A stretch of 23,232 nucleotides of DNA from Rhodoluna sp. (GCA_026393335.1 JAPLAJ010000054.1:1-23232); one strand, 5' to 3'; shown: positions 7,158-14,584, numbered from the stretch's first letter. A program made the numbers and translations. Notes: generated by a model not told the origin, from the letters alone.

Positions 7158-7724
7158 ATGACTATCACACACGAGTTCAAAGCGGGAATCGCCACCGTGT
7201 TCAGAGATGGCAAAAAGGTAATTGAGTACAAAAAGGGTATGACTATTGTCTACCCGCACCACGGTGCAGCTCACATCCTGGACATCAAGAAGAGACTGGT
7301 TAGAGGCGAGAACAAGCTTTCTCTAAACCTGCTTGTTGAGCAGGGAAACCTTGAGATCTGGGTTCCAGTAGAGAACTCCATCGACAGCCAAGACGGTGTT
7401 GGTATCAGACTTGTGATCGACGCCAAGGGTGTTCGTCAGGTAGAAAAGGTCCTTAAAGAGCCTTTTATCGAAGAACCAACCAACTGGTCTAGAAGATTCA
7501 AAGCTAACCAGGAAAAGCTTGGTTCAGGCGATGTCATGAAGGTATCTGAAATTGTTCGTGACCTCTGGAGAAGACAGCAGGATCGTGGTCTTTCAGCAGG
7601 TGAAAAGCGCATGCTTTCTAAGGCCATGCAAATCCTTGCTTCTGAGTTAGCGCTTGCACTAAGTGTGGATGAAGCTGGTGCTCAGGTTCACATCGAAAAG
7701 GTTTTAGCTAAAGGTTCTCTGTAA
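7158..7724 (+). CDS. carD: CarD-family RNA polymerase-binding transcription factor
   Basis: CarD binds the RNA polymerase beta subunit and stabilises open complexes, notably at rRNA and housekeeping promoters. The RNAP-interaction domain motif VYPHHGAA and the DNA-binding domain segment EEPTNWSRRFKAN, including the key Trp (W110 here), then VSEIVRDLWRRQQDRGLSAGEKRML, closely match mycobacterial CarD. The chosen ATG (188 residues) has a GAAGGGAAAG upstream. Against CarD starting at MIFKVGDTVVYPHHG, this protein has about 21 extra N-terminal residues; no start codon lies at the shorter position, although a GTG at 7194-7196 could trim the extension to about 11. It opens the carD-ispDF-cysS-rlmB block, the same gene order as in Mycobacterium. 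Confidence 0.93.
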   Translation: MTITHEFKAGIATVFRDGKKVIEYKKGMTIVYPHHGAAHILDIKKRLVRGENKLSLNLLVEQGNLEIWVPVENSIDSQDGVGIRLVIDAKGVRQVEKVLKEPFIEEPTNWSRRFKANQEKLGSGDVMKVSEIVRDLWRRQQDRGLSAGEKRMLSKAMQILASELALALSVDEAGAQVHIEKVLAKGSL

Positions 7725-7756
7725 AAGCTAGCCAGACCCAAACTAGGAGGCCGGGA

Positions 7757-8923
7757 ATGAGCAAAATTGCTGTCATTCTTGTTGCCGCTGGCGACGGAAG
7801 TAGATTACAAGCCGGCATCCCTAAAGCTTTAGTAAAAATATCTGACAAGACACTTTTAGAGCATGCTCTGGAAAACATTCTGCAGGTCCAAGATCTAGTT
7901 CAGGTTGTCGTTGCATCTCACGAAGATCGCGTTGAAGAGTTTGCAAGTATCGCTAAAGCATTTGCCGGCGACAAAGTTGAATTAGCTTTTACTCCAGGTG
8001 GTCTTTCAAGACAGGGTTCAATTGCCAATGCGCTCAAGGAAGTAACAACATCAGCAGATGTTGTTCTAATTCACGATGCGGCCAGATGTTTTGCACCTGC
8101 TGCTGTTTTTGACAGAGTAGCCAGAGCTGTTATTGAAACAGGCTCTGCTGTAATTCCAGTACTTCCTGTTGTGGACACTATAAAGAACGTAAACCAAGAT
8201 GTTGTCCTTGGCACCGTTGATAGAGATGGTTTACGTATCGCACAAACTCCACAAGGTTTCTCTAGAGAGCAAATCATTAAAGGCTATGAAGTTGCTACAG
8301 CAGATTTCACTGATGATGCAAGCTTGCTTCAAGCGCAAGGAGCATTGGTCTCATCTGTTCTAGGTGATGCAATGGCTTTCAAGATAACAGTTCAAGCAGA
8401 TCTTGAATATGCAGAACTACTTTTAGGTAACAAGGTTGAACAAAGAACAGGCATTGGAACAGATGTTCATCGGTTCTCAGAAGATGAAAGCAAACCTCTA
8501 TATCTAGGAACTATCCTTTGGCCTGGGGAGATTGGGTTAGAAGGTCACAGCGATGGTGACGCCTTAGCTCACGCCGTGGTTGATTCACTACTAGCTGCAG
8601 CAGGACTTGGAGATATTGGATCTAACTTTGGTGTGGATAAGCCCGAGTATGCAGGGGCCAATGGATCTGTGTTTATCGCTGAAACACTGAGGTTATTAGC
8701 CGACCAGGGCTGGAGCGTAGTGAATGTAAGCGTGCAGTTGATTGGGAATAAGCCAAAGCTTTCACCTCGAAGAGAAGAAGTTGAACAAGCCCTAAGCGCC
8801 TTGGTTGGGGCTCCAGTTAGCGTTGGCGCTACCACTACCGATGGGCTTGGTTTCCTTGGTTCTTCAGAGGGAGTGGGGGCGGTTGCCACCGCACTTATTG
8901 AAAAGCCCACAGGTAGGCTCTAG
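7757..8923 (+). CDS. ispDF: Bifunctional IspD-IspF (MEP pathway) enzyme
   Basis: This 388-residue fusion joins two MEP-pathway steps. Residues 1-~226 are IspD (MEP cytidylyltransferase): AAGDGSRLQAGIPKA, DAARCFAP, and K209 in MAFKITVQADL. Residues ~229-388 are IspF (MECDP synthase): GIGTDVHRF with metal ligands D236 and H238, GHSDGDALAH with H272, and a C-terminal TTTDGLGFLG block. The linker is very short (NKVEQR). GGAGG lies 6-7 nt before the ATG. Many Actinobacteria, including Mycobacterium, encode ispD and ispF as separate adjacent genes. The intermediate enzyme IspE is not in the window. cysS follows with 2 nt between stop and start. Confidence 0.95.
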   Translation: MSKIAVILVAAGDGSRLQAGIPKALVKISDKTLLEHALENILQVQDLVQVVVASHEDRVEEFASIAKAFAGDKVELAFTPGGLSRQGSIANALKEVTTSADVVLIHDAARCFAPAAVFDRVARAVIETGSAVIPVLPVVDTIKNVNQDVVLGTVDRDGLRIAQTPQGFSREQIIKGYEVATADFTDDASLLQAQGALVSSVLGDAMAFKITVQADLEYAELLLGNKVEQRTGIGTDVHRFSEDESKPLYLGTILWPGEIGLEGHSDGDALAHAVVDSLLAAAGLGDIGSNFGVDKPEYAGANGSVFIAETLRLLADQGWSVVNVSVQLIGNKPKLSPRREEVEQALSALVGAPVSVGATTTDGLGFLGSSEGVGAVATALIEKPTGRL

Positions 8924-8925
8924 TC

Positions 8926-10305
8926 GTGGCCCTAGAACTTTTCGACTCTAAATCTCAAGAACTTAGAGTATTCAAACCTCTGACTGCAGGCCATGTAGAG
9001 ATGTATGTGTGTGGACCTACCGTTCAGTCAGCTCCTCACCTGGGCCACCTTAGAAGTGCACTGGTTTATGACGTTCTAAAGAGATGGCTAGAAGCATCTG
9101 ATTACACAGTGACCATGGTTAGAAACGTTACTGACATTGATGACAAGGTTTTAGTTAACGCAGGTGTACGTGACTGGCGAGAGTTTGCTAAAGAAGTAGA
9201 AGCAACCTTTGATGATGCATATCAAAAACTAAACATCTTGGAACCAACCCATAAACCTCATGCCACTGAGCACATTGAAGACATGGTTACTCTTGTTCAG
9301 AAGCTAATCACACTGGGTCATGCCTACCAAGCAGAAGATGGTAGCGCTAACGTATTCTTCGATACGGCTTCTTGGGCTAACTATGGTGAGCTGACAAATC
9401 AAAAGCTTGAAAACATGGAAGGCGAAACTGACGCAAGTCACGGAAGAAAATCGCCAAACGACTTCGCTTTGTTCAAAGCGCATAAACCAGAAGAGCCAGA
9501 AACAGCAGCATGGAAAACTCCTTGGGGATTAGCTCGACCTGGTTGGCATATTGAATGTTCTGCCATGGCCAAACATTTCTTAGGTGAATCATTCGACATT
9601 CACGGTGGTGGACTAGATCTTCGTTTCCCTCATCATGAGAATGAACTAGCTCAATCAAGTGCAGCAGGGGATAGGTTTGCTAACTTCTGGTTACACAATG
9701 CCCTGGTCACCATCAACGGCAACAAGATGTCTAAGAGCCTAGGTAACGGAGTTTCCGTTGAAGATCTAACCAAGGCAGGCAGTTGGGGAGCGATTAGATA
9801 TTGGCTGCTATCTGCTCAATACAGATCAAATCTTGATTACTCAGAGTCATCTATAAGAGATGCTCAAACTGCTTTAGATCGCATTGTTGGATTCCTAAAT
9901 AGAACCACCAACACTGGGCAGGTTCAAATAGATATGCAGCACTTACCAGCTGAATTCAAAGAGGCTATGGATGCAGATTTGAATGTTCCTGGTGCACTTG
10001 CTGCATTACATGAGAGAGTTAGAGCTGGAAACACTGCTTTTGATAGCAAAGATGAGGCAAAACTCTCTGAATGTGTTGAACAAGTCAAAGCTATGGTTCA
10101 TGTATTAGGGCTGACATTTGCCTATCAAGAACCACTTATTAGTGAAGAATTGACTAGGCAGGTTGAAGACCTTATTCAGCAAAGACATGATGCCAAGTTG
10201 GCTAAAGATTTTGCTCGAGCCGATCAGATCAGGCTTGAACTAGAAGAGTTGGGCGTAACGCTCAAGGACATGAAAGATGTAACGATGTGGAGTTTTAATG
10301 GCTAA
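8926..10305 (+). CDS. cysS: Cysteine--tRNA ligase
   Basis: This 459-residue class I synthetase charges tRNA-Cys. It has the Zn ligands C29 (MYVCGPT), C211 (WHIECSAM), H236 and E240 (FPHHENE), the HIGH-type motif HLGH at 38-41 and KMSKS at 267-271. The anticodon-binding C-terminal region (ARADQIRLELEELG) is present. MshC, the mycothiol paralogue, is a less likely call because the C-terminal tRNA-binding part and the cysS-rlmB context are typical of CysS. Translation starts at a GTG two bases after the ispDF stop, so it is probably coupled. The next ATG (9001) would remove the Zn-binding segment. Confidence 0.96.
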   Translation: MALELFDSKSQELRVFKPLTAGHVEMYVCGPTVQSAPHLGHLRSALVYDVLKRWLEASDYTVTMVRNVTDIDDKVLVNAGVRDWREFAKEVEATFDDAYQKLNILEPTHKPHATEHIEDMVTLVQKLITLGHAYQAEDGSANVFFDTASWANYGELTNQKLENMEGETDASHGRKSPNDFALFKAHKPEEPETAAWKTPWGLARPGWHIECSAMAKHFLGESFDIHGGGLDLRFPHHENELAQSSAAGDRFANFWLHNALVTINGNKMSKSLGNGVSVEDLTKAGSWGAIRYWLLSAQYRSNLDYSESSIRDAQTALDRIVGFLNRTTNTGQVQIDMQHLPAEFKEAMDADLNVPGALAALHERVRAGNTAFDSKDEAKLSECVEQVKAMVHVLGLTFAYQEPLISEELTRQVEDLIQQRHDAKLAKDFARADQIRLELEELGVTLKDMKDVTMWSFNG

Positions 10306-11380
10306 GAAACCAGGCCGCCCAGGCGCAGCAAAGGCTAAGAAGGGTGGCTCTAAAGGAGCACCTAAGGTTGGCACCGGAGGTAAGGGCCGTCAGGCTCTTG
10401 AAGGTCGCGGGCCAACACCTAAGGCTGAAGACCGTAAGTATCACCCGGCTGCTAAAGCCAAAGCACTGAGGGAGCGTAAGGCTTCAGTTACCCCGAGAGT
10501 AGCCAAGGCTAAGCCAGGATCTGCTCTTACAACTAAGAAGGGTGAGTTCCTAGCACCTGGCTCTAGAACTGCAGGTAACGCAGGAGGAGCAGCCAGATCT
10601 GGCAGAAGAGTTCAGAAAGCTGCTGAATCTGGTGAAGTTCTTTCAGGTCGTAACTCAGTCCTTGAAGCGCTAAGAGCAAAGGTTCCAGCAACCTCATTGT
10701 TCATTGCTGCACGAATTGAAATGGATGACAGAGTCAAGGAAGCAATCTCACTTGCTAACTCAAGAGGTATCTCTGTTGGTGAAGTCACTCGTCCAGAAAT
10801 GGATCGTATGACAGGTCATGATGCGGTTCACCAAGGTGTTGCCTTACAAGTGCCCCCTTACAACTACCAACACCCAAGTGAACTTCTCGACAAGATTCTT
10901 GCTAGAGGTCAAAAGCCACTGCTAGTTGCTCTTGATGGAATCACTGACCCTAGAAACCTAGGTGCGATTATTCGCTCAGTTGCAGCATTCGGTGGTCAAG
11001 GTGTAATCGTTCCGCAGAGACGATCAGTTGGTGTGACAGCATCTGCGTGGAAGACATCAGCTGGAGCAGCCTCTAGAGTTCCTGTAGCCCTGGCTGCGAA
11101 CCTAAATGCAACCATCAAAGAATTCCAAAAGCGCGGACTATTTGTTGTGGGCCTTGATGGTGGGGGAGACATGTCGCTACCAACATTCAAGCTAGGCAAC
11201 GAACCATTACTTCTTGTAATCGGTAGCGAAGGCAAAGGCTTATCAAGACTTGTGCAAGAAAACTGTGATGCGATTCTTTCTATTCCAATAGCCCGAGACA
11301 CCGAATCGCTAAACGCCGGTATCGCAGCTTCAGTTGCGCTTTATGAAGTGGCCAAGGCAAGAATCAAAAACATCAAATAA
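10298..11380 (+). CDS. rlmB: SpoU/TrmH-family 23S rRNA 2'-O-methyltransferase (RlmB type)
   Basis: The 360-residue protein has a long N-terminal extension (1-~115), rich in Lys, Arg, Ala and Gly and probably disordered, then the L30e-like substrate domain starting at LSGRNSVLEAL, then the SPOUT catalytic domain with the three motifs: DPRNLGAIIRSVAAFG, LLVIGSEGKGLSRL and IPIARDTESLNAGIAASVAL. RlmB methylates a guanosine of 23S rRNA in E. coli; the exact nucleotide here is not provable. Basic extensions of this kind are common in actinobacterial relatives. The start overlaps the cysS stop by 8 nt. A strong terminator follows. Confidence 0.9.
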   Translation: MAKKPGRPGAAKAKKGGSKGAPKVGTGGKGRQALEGRGPTPKAEDRKYHPAAKAKALRERKASVTPRVAKAKPGSALTTKKGEFLAPGSRTAGNAGGAARSGRRVQKAAESGEVLSGRNSVLEALRAKVPATSLFIAARIEMDDRVKEAISLANSRGISVGEVTRPEMDRMTGHDAVHQGVALQVPPYNYQHPSELLDKILARGQKPLLVALDGITDPRNLGAIIRSVAAFGGQGVIVPQRRSVGVTASAWKTSAGAASRVPVALAANLNATIKEFQKRGLFVVGLDGGGDMSLPTFKLGNEPLLLVIGSEGKGLSRLVQENCDAILSIPIARDTESLNAGIAASVALYEVAKARIKNIK

Positions 11381-11391
11381 AGACTTAAAGC

Positions 11392-11427
11392 AGAAATGCC
11401 CCGACCTTTGCAGGCCGGGGCATTTCT
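11392..11427. terminator. Bidirectional terminator between rlmB and the ABC ATPase gene
   Basis: AGAAATGCCCCG (11392-11403) pairs perfectly with CGGGGCATTTCT (11416-11427) around a 12-nt loop. It lies between the stops of two convergent genes and can serve both. T-rich sequence follows on the minus strand (GCTTTAAGTCTTTATTT); the plus-strand tail is less U-rich. Confidence 0.85.
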
Positions 11428-11433
11428 ATTGAA

Positions 11434-12657
11434 TTACTTAGTCTTTTTAGCTGCAGCCTTCTTGACAGTTGGCTTAGCAGCTGCCTTCTTAACAGCAGGC
11501 TTAGCCGCTGGCTTCTTAGCAGCAACCTTCTTTGCTGCTGGCTTTGCAGCCACAGCCTTCTTGGCAACTGCTGGAGCATCGTTGTTTAGACGTTCTCCAG
11601 ATGCTACATCGAATAGGTGGGTGATTCCACCCTGAGGCTTTAGGTATACCTTGTCGCCTGAACGAAGTGAGCTAATTGAACCGATACGAGCGATAACGTC
11701 GGTCTTTTTACCGTCGATTACAGCTGAACCGTATAGGAAAGCATCTGCACCTAGTTCTTCGATCACATCGATCTCAACCTGGATTCCATCTTTCTTGGAG
11801 ATCACTAGATCTTCAGGGCGAAGACCAACGGTGATTGACTTCTCTTTAGTCTTTGAAAGAACAGCAGAGTTAATCTTTAGAGTTGCGTTACCGAACTTCA
11901 CGCCACCAGCAACAATCTTTAGTGACATTAGGTTCATCGCAGGTGAGCCGATGAAGCCAGCAACGAATACGTTTGCTGGACGCTCGTAAAGTGCACGAGG
12001 AGTGTCAACTTGCTGAAGAACACCATCCTTCAAAACTGCAACGCGGTCACCCATGGTCATAGCTTCAACCTGGTCGTGAGTTACATAAACAGTTGTTACA
12101 CCTAGACGTCGCTGAAGAGATGCAATCTGAGTTCTAGTTGCAACACGAAGCTTTGCATCAAGGTTTGATAGCGGCTCATCCATAAGGAATACTTCTGGCT
12201 TACGAACAATCGCACGACCCATAGCAACACGCTGACGCTGACCACCAGATAGTGCCTTTGGCTTACGGTCTAGGTATGGCTCAAGGTCTAGAAGTTTTGC
12301 AGCTTCAAGAACACGAGCTGCACGCTCGTCTTTCTTTACGCCGGCAATCTTTAGAGCAAAGCCCATGTTTTCTGCAACGGTCATGTGTGGGTAAAGCGCG
12401 TAGTTTTGGAAAACCATCGCGATGTCACGGTCCTTTGGTGGAACCTGGGTTACGTCACGGTCACCGATCAAGATGCGACCTTCGTTGACCTCTTCAAGGC
12501 CAGCGAGCATACGTAGGGTTGTGGTCTTTCCACAACCTGATGGACCGACGAGAACTAGAAATTCTCCGTCTTTTACAGTCAACTCAACTTGGTCAACTGC
12601 TGGGCGGGTACCGCCCGGGTAGGTTCTTGTGGCTTTTTCAAAAGTCACTGATGCCAT
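11434..12657 (-). CDS. ugpC: MalK/UgpC/MsiK-type ABC transporter ATPase with Lys/Ala-rich tail
   Basis: The 407-residue ATPase powers carbohydrate-type ABC importers. It has Walker A GPSGCGKTT (K44), Q-loop Q84, signature LSGGQ (136-140), Walker B FLMDE (157-161) and switch H194, followed by a MalK-like regulatory/TOBE region to about residue 355. Residues 361-407 are a low-complexity tail of Ala, Lys, Pro, Val and Thr with 16 Lys and no acidic residue, like histone H1 or mycobacterial HupB tails; this is not part of usual MalK proteins. No permease or solute-binding gene is adjacent, so it may serve several transporters, as MsiK does in Streptomyces. GGAG lies 8 nt upstream of the ATG. The specific sugar is unknown. 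Confidence 0.93.
   Translation of the reverse strand: MASVTFEKATRTYPGGTRPAVDQVELTVKDGEFLVLVGPSGCGKTTTLRMLAGLEEVNEGRILIGDRDVTQVPPKDRDIAMVFQNYALYPHMTVAENMGFALKIAGVKKDERAARVLEAAKLLDLEPYLDRKPKALSGGQRQRVAMGRAIVRKPEVFLMDEPLSNLDAKLRVATRTQIASLQRRLGVTTVYVTHDQVEAMTMGDRVAVLKDGVLQQVDTPRALYERPANVFVAGFIGSPAMNLMSLKIVAGGVKFGNATLKINSAVLSKTKEKSITVGLRPEDLVISKKDGIQVEIDVIEELGADAFLYGSAVIDGKKTDVIARIGSISSLRSGDKVYLKPQGGITHLFDVASGERLNNDAPAVAKKAVAAKPAAKKVAAKKPAAKPAVKKAAAKPTVKKAAAKKTK
11437..11580 (-). repeat. Low-complexity PAKKA-type repeat coding region
   Basis: The 3' end of the ABC ATPase gene encodes repeated units such as KKAVAAKPAAKK, VAAKKPAAKPAV and KKAAAKPTVKK. The DNA shows imperfect repeats of a GCTGCCTTCTTAGCAG-like unit on the plus strand. 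Such repeats can change length between strains. Confidence 0.75.
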
Positions 12658-12763
12658 GGTATTACTCCTTCAGCGGCAGGAACGAGCCGCACGATCCGTA
12701 GTGAATTAGTGGCTTTGGCGGGTGCCAAGGCTTCTCCTATTATTACATTGCTAAGGAGTCGTT

Positions 12764-12769
12764 TAGACT
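12764..12769 (+). promoter_or_regulatory. Possible -10 element upstream of the DsbA-like gene
   Basis: TAGACT fits the actinobacterial TANNNT -10 pattern and the same hexamer precedes the cold-shock gene. TTACAT at 12743-12748 is a possible -35 but the 15-bp spacing is short. The opposite strand has an AT-rich TAATAAT (12739-12745) that could be the -10 of the ABC ATPase gene. The rest of the 172-bp divergent gap shows nothing else I can name. Confidence 0.3.
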
Positions 12770-12829
12770 AGAAAACCTATGCTTTTGGGTTTTCCCCAAT
12801 ATGCCCAGAAATAACCAGAGGTGAAATTT

Positions 12830-13684
12830 ATGTCCCAATCTCCGCGTCCGACTAGGTCAGAGCAGCGTGAACAGGCTAGAGCAAAGGCTCGTGAACTTAG
12901 AGAAAAGCGAGCTAAAGGCGATAAGCGTAAGCGTCTGCTGATTTCAATTGGTCTAACTGTTGGAATCATCGCAGTTGTGGCTGGAGTAGCGGCAGCCGTG
13001 TTTGCGTTCTCCAACACAACCAACACCAATGCTGAGAACGCTAAGAAGGTTCCAGCTAACACAACCAACTTCGGTGGTGTTCTGATTGGTAAGGACTTAC
13101 TTCCAACCACTTCTGCAGAGGCGAAGAAGGGGAACCAGATTGTTATTTACCAGGACTACCAATGCCCAATTTGTAAACTCTTTGAAGACCCAAACTCCAG
13201 CCAGATTAAGTCTTGGGTTGAAAAAGGTCTAGCAACAGTTGAGTACCACCCAATCTCATTCTTGGATGGACAATCTCTAAACAACTACTCATCGAGATCT
13301 ACAAACGCAGCGCTCTGTGTTGCTAACGCGCAGCCAGGAAAGTTTTACGACGTAAACACAGCACTGTATGCCAACCAGCCTGATGAAAACACTGCAGGAC
13401 CTTCGGATTCAGATTTGAAGGAAACCTTGAAGGGTGCTGGTGTGACCATTGATGCAGATATGAATAGCTGTATCGATCAAAAGCGTTACGCCAAATACAT
13501 CGAGAACAGAACTGCTGAAGCATTCAGCCAGCCAGCTGTCACAGGTAAAGACATTCCTCGCGGAACACCTTATGTTCTAGTAAATGGAAATCTTTATGAC
13601 TGGGGAGGCAAGGCAGAAGACCTAGTAAATCCAGCCCGTTTTGCCCAGTTCTTCACAACCCACCAAAAGAAAACAACTAACTAA
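12830..13684 (+). CDS. Membrane-anchored DsbA-like thioredoxin-fold protein
   Basis: I choose the ATG at 12830 (284 residues) since AGAGGTG (12817-12823) is at proper distance; the GTG at 12821 lies inside that site. The protein starts with a highly basic, helical cytosolic segment (1-35), then one membrane helix (about 36-60), then an extracytoplasmic thioredoxin-fold domain with active site CPIC (C112, C115), two further Cys (ALCVANA and NSCIDQ) and the cis-Pro-type loop GTPYVLVNG. This matches the DsbA/Thioredoxin_4 group of Actinobacteria, thought to make or isomerise disulfides in exported proteins. No VKOR partner is in the window. A lipoprotein gene follows after 9 nt. Confidence 0.85.
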   Translation: MSQSPRPTRSEQREQARAKARELREKRAKGDKRKRLLISIGLTVGIIAVVAGVAAAVFAFSNTTNTNAENAKKVPANTTNFGGVLIGKDLLPTTSAEAKKGNQIVIYQDYQCPICKLFEDPNSSQIKSWVEKGLATVEYHPISFLDGQSLNNYSSRSTNAALCVANAQPGKFYDVNTALYANQPDENTAGPSDSDLKETLKGAGVTIDADMNSCIDQKRYAKYIENRTAEAFSQPAVTGKDIPRGTPYVLVNGNLYDWGGKAEDLVNPARFAQFFTTHQKKTTN

Positions 13685-13693
13685 GGACACATC

Positions 13694-14086
13694 TTGAAAA
13701 AAACTATCTTTACAACCGTAATCGCAACAGTCATTGCCATCACTTTGGCTGCATGTTCATCAAGTGGAGCAAAGCAAATTGTGCTTCGCCCTGCAACCGG
13801 TGAAACAGACACATACACTGTCGGACAGCGAGCAAACATTGTTGGCGAGCTTGATCTGACTGATGCGACTGTCGAAAGCTTTGACATCGTCATCGAAGAG
13901 CTAGTTCCTGGTGGTTCATGGACCCAGTTCCGTAAGATCACAGCTAGCAAGGGTTCAAGCAGCGTTGGCTTTGCTCTTGTAAAGCAGGAGACTGGAGACT
14001 TCCAGTACCGCGCAATCATTAGCGGCGAAAAGTACGGACCTTTCACTTCAGCTGTGCTGACCGTAAAGTACAAGGCTAAGAACTAA
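13694..14086 (+). CDS. Small predicted lipoprotein with beta-sandwich-like domain
   Basis: This 130-residue protein begins at a TTG with AAGGACA just upstream. It has a Lys-rich n-region, a hydrophobic helix and a clear lipobox LAAC (C21), followed by a Ser-rich linker. The mature part (about 25-130) has alternating beta-type pattern (YTVGQRANIVGEL, VESFDIVIEELV, GDFQYRAIISG, SAVLTVKYKAKN) reminiscent of Ig-like or fibronectin-like domains. It follows the DsbA-like gene by 9 nt and is closed by a terminator, so the two form an operon. It has no Cys beyond the lipidated one, so it is not an obvious disulfide substrate. Function unknown. Confidence 0.8.
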   Translation: MKKTIFTTVIATVIAITLAACSSSGAKQIVLRPATGETDTYTVGQRANIVGELDLTDATVESFDIVIEELVPGGSWTQFRKITASKGSSSVGFALVKQETGDFQYRAIISGEKYGPFTSAVLTVKYKAKN

Positions 14087-14101
14087 CATCTAAGAATTAG
14101 A

Positions 14102-14142
14102 AGAAACCGGCCATCTCAAATGAGGTGGCCGGTCTCTTTTTT
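14102..14142 (+). terminator. Rho-independent terminator
   Basis: ACCGGCCATCTC (14105-14116) pairs with GAGGTGGCCGGT (14121-14132), one G-T pair, 4-nt loop, followed by CTC and a run of about seven T. Ends the DsbA-like/lipoprotein operon. Confidence 0.9.
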
Positions 14143-14204
14143 ACCAAAAACTGTCCAACCTGCGCCTAATCAACGCTAAACTTTTCTTCGGACCAAGTGT
14201 CCTA

Positions 14205-14280
14205 GCCGACCTGGCGCAATTGGTAGCGCATCGCACTTGTAATGCGAGGGTTAGGGGTTCGAGTCCCCTGGTCGGCCCCA
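14205..14280 (+). tRNA. tRNA-Thr (anticodon UGU)
   Basis: The 76-nt cloverleaf is complete. Acceptor GCCGACC pairs with GGTCGGC; D-stem GCGC/GCGC; anticodon stem TCGCA/TGCGA with loop CTTGTAA (anticodon TGT, decoding ACA); T-arm AGGGG-TTCGAGT-CCCCT. CCA is encoded at 14278-14280. The discriminator base (14277) is C, which is unusual, since Thr tRNAs normally have A or U there. A TAAACT at about 14177-14182 may be the -10 element. Confidence 0.95.
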
Positions 14281-14285
14281 ATAGA

Positions 14286-14313
14286 AAAACCAAGCACAAG
14301 TGCTTGGTTTTTT
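14286..14313 (+). terminator. Rho-independent terminator after tRNA-Thr
   Basis: AACCAAGCAC and GTGCTTGGTT form a near-continuous hairpin (14288-14309) followed by TTTT. It begins a few bases after the tRNA CCA end. Confidence 0.9.
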
Positions 14314-14335
14314 CACTACTGGTCGTGTTTTTGAA

Positions 14336-14584
14336 TTAGGCGTTTAGTCCATTTAGAGCTGCGTAAACCAGGAATGCCGGCCATACTGCTGCTTTCAAAA
14401 GCCCTAGTGCTCCAGCCCAAAAGTCAGGTGCTGTTGAAACGTAGAAGATTGCTGCACCTATAAAGCCAAGGAAGTAGATGAAACCTCCACTTGACTTGGA
14501 CACTTCAACATTGACGTTGCCAATGTTCTTCTTTACTTTTTTCTTGATTTTCTTCTTTAGCTTTGCGCTGTCAAATTCTTTCAT
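14336..14584 (-). CDS. Small membrane protein, unknown function
   Basis: This 82-residue protein has a very basic N-terminus (LKKKIKKKVKKN, about residues 9-20), then two hydrophobic segments (about 34-50, GFIYFLGFIGAAIFYVS, and 56-79). The basic stretch suggests an N-in orientation with possible contact to lipid headgroups or nucleic acid. I do not recognise a characterised family, although the pattern of small two-helix proteins with this W-x-P motif occurs in other bacteria. It lies 30 nt downstream of the isochorismatase-like gene. It lacks a Shine-Dalgarno; TATCTT is exactly at -12 to -7 of the ATG, suggesting a leaderless start from its own promoter. Confidence 0.65.
   Translation of the reverse strand: MKEFDSAKLKKKIKKKVKKNIGNVNVEVSKSSGGFIYFLGFIGAAIFYVSTAPDFWAGALGLLKAAVWPAFLVYAALNGLNA

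Noticed and set aside
7070..7231. Longer 214-residue version of the lipoprotein
   Set aside because: It would bury the signal peptide inside the protein and run antisense through the carD start; AGGAGG directly before the TTG at 7069 decides the start.
8569..8910. 113-residue open frame antisense to the IspF domain
   Set aside because: No ribosome-binding site or family motif; the sense strand has complete IspF motifs.
8926..10305. MshC (mycothiol ligase) instead of CysS
   Set aside because: The C-terminal tRNA-binding region is present and the ispDF-cysS-rlmB order is typical of cysS.
11396..11635. 79-residue hydrophobic open frame on the plus strand
   Set aside because: It is the mirror of the Lys/Ala tail of the ABC ATPase gene; Lys/Ala codons read in reverse give a false hydrophobic, Phe/Ala/Leu-rich frame. 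No ribosome-binding site.
12763..13110. 115-residue open frame antisense to the DsbA-like gene
   Set aside because: Shadow of the real gene; the apparent hydrophobic segment is the reverse reading of basic and TM-coding codons.
14205..14313. tRNA gene as a possible integration (att) site
   Set aside because: No integrase, no duplicated tRNA 3' end and no foreign-looking genes nearby; the hairpin after it is a terminator.
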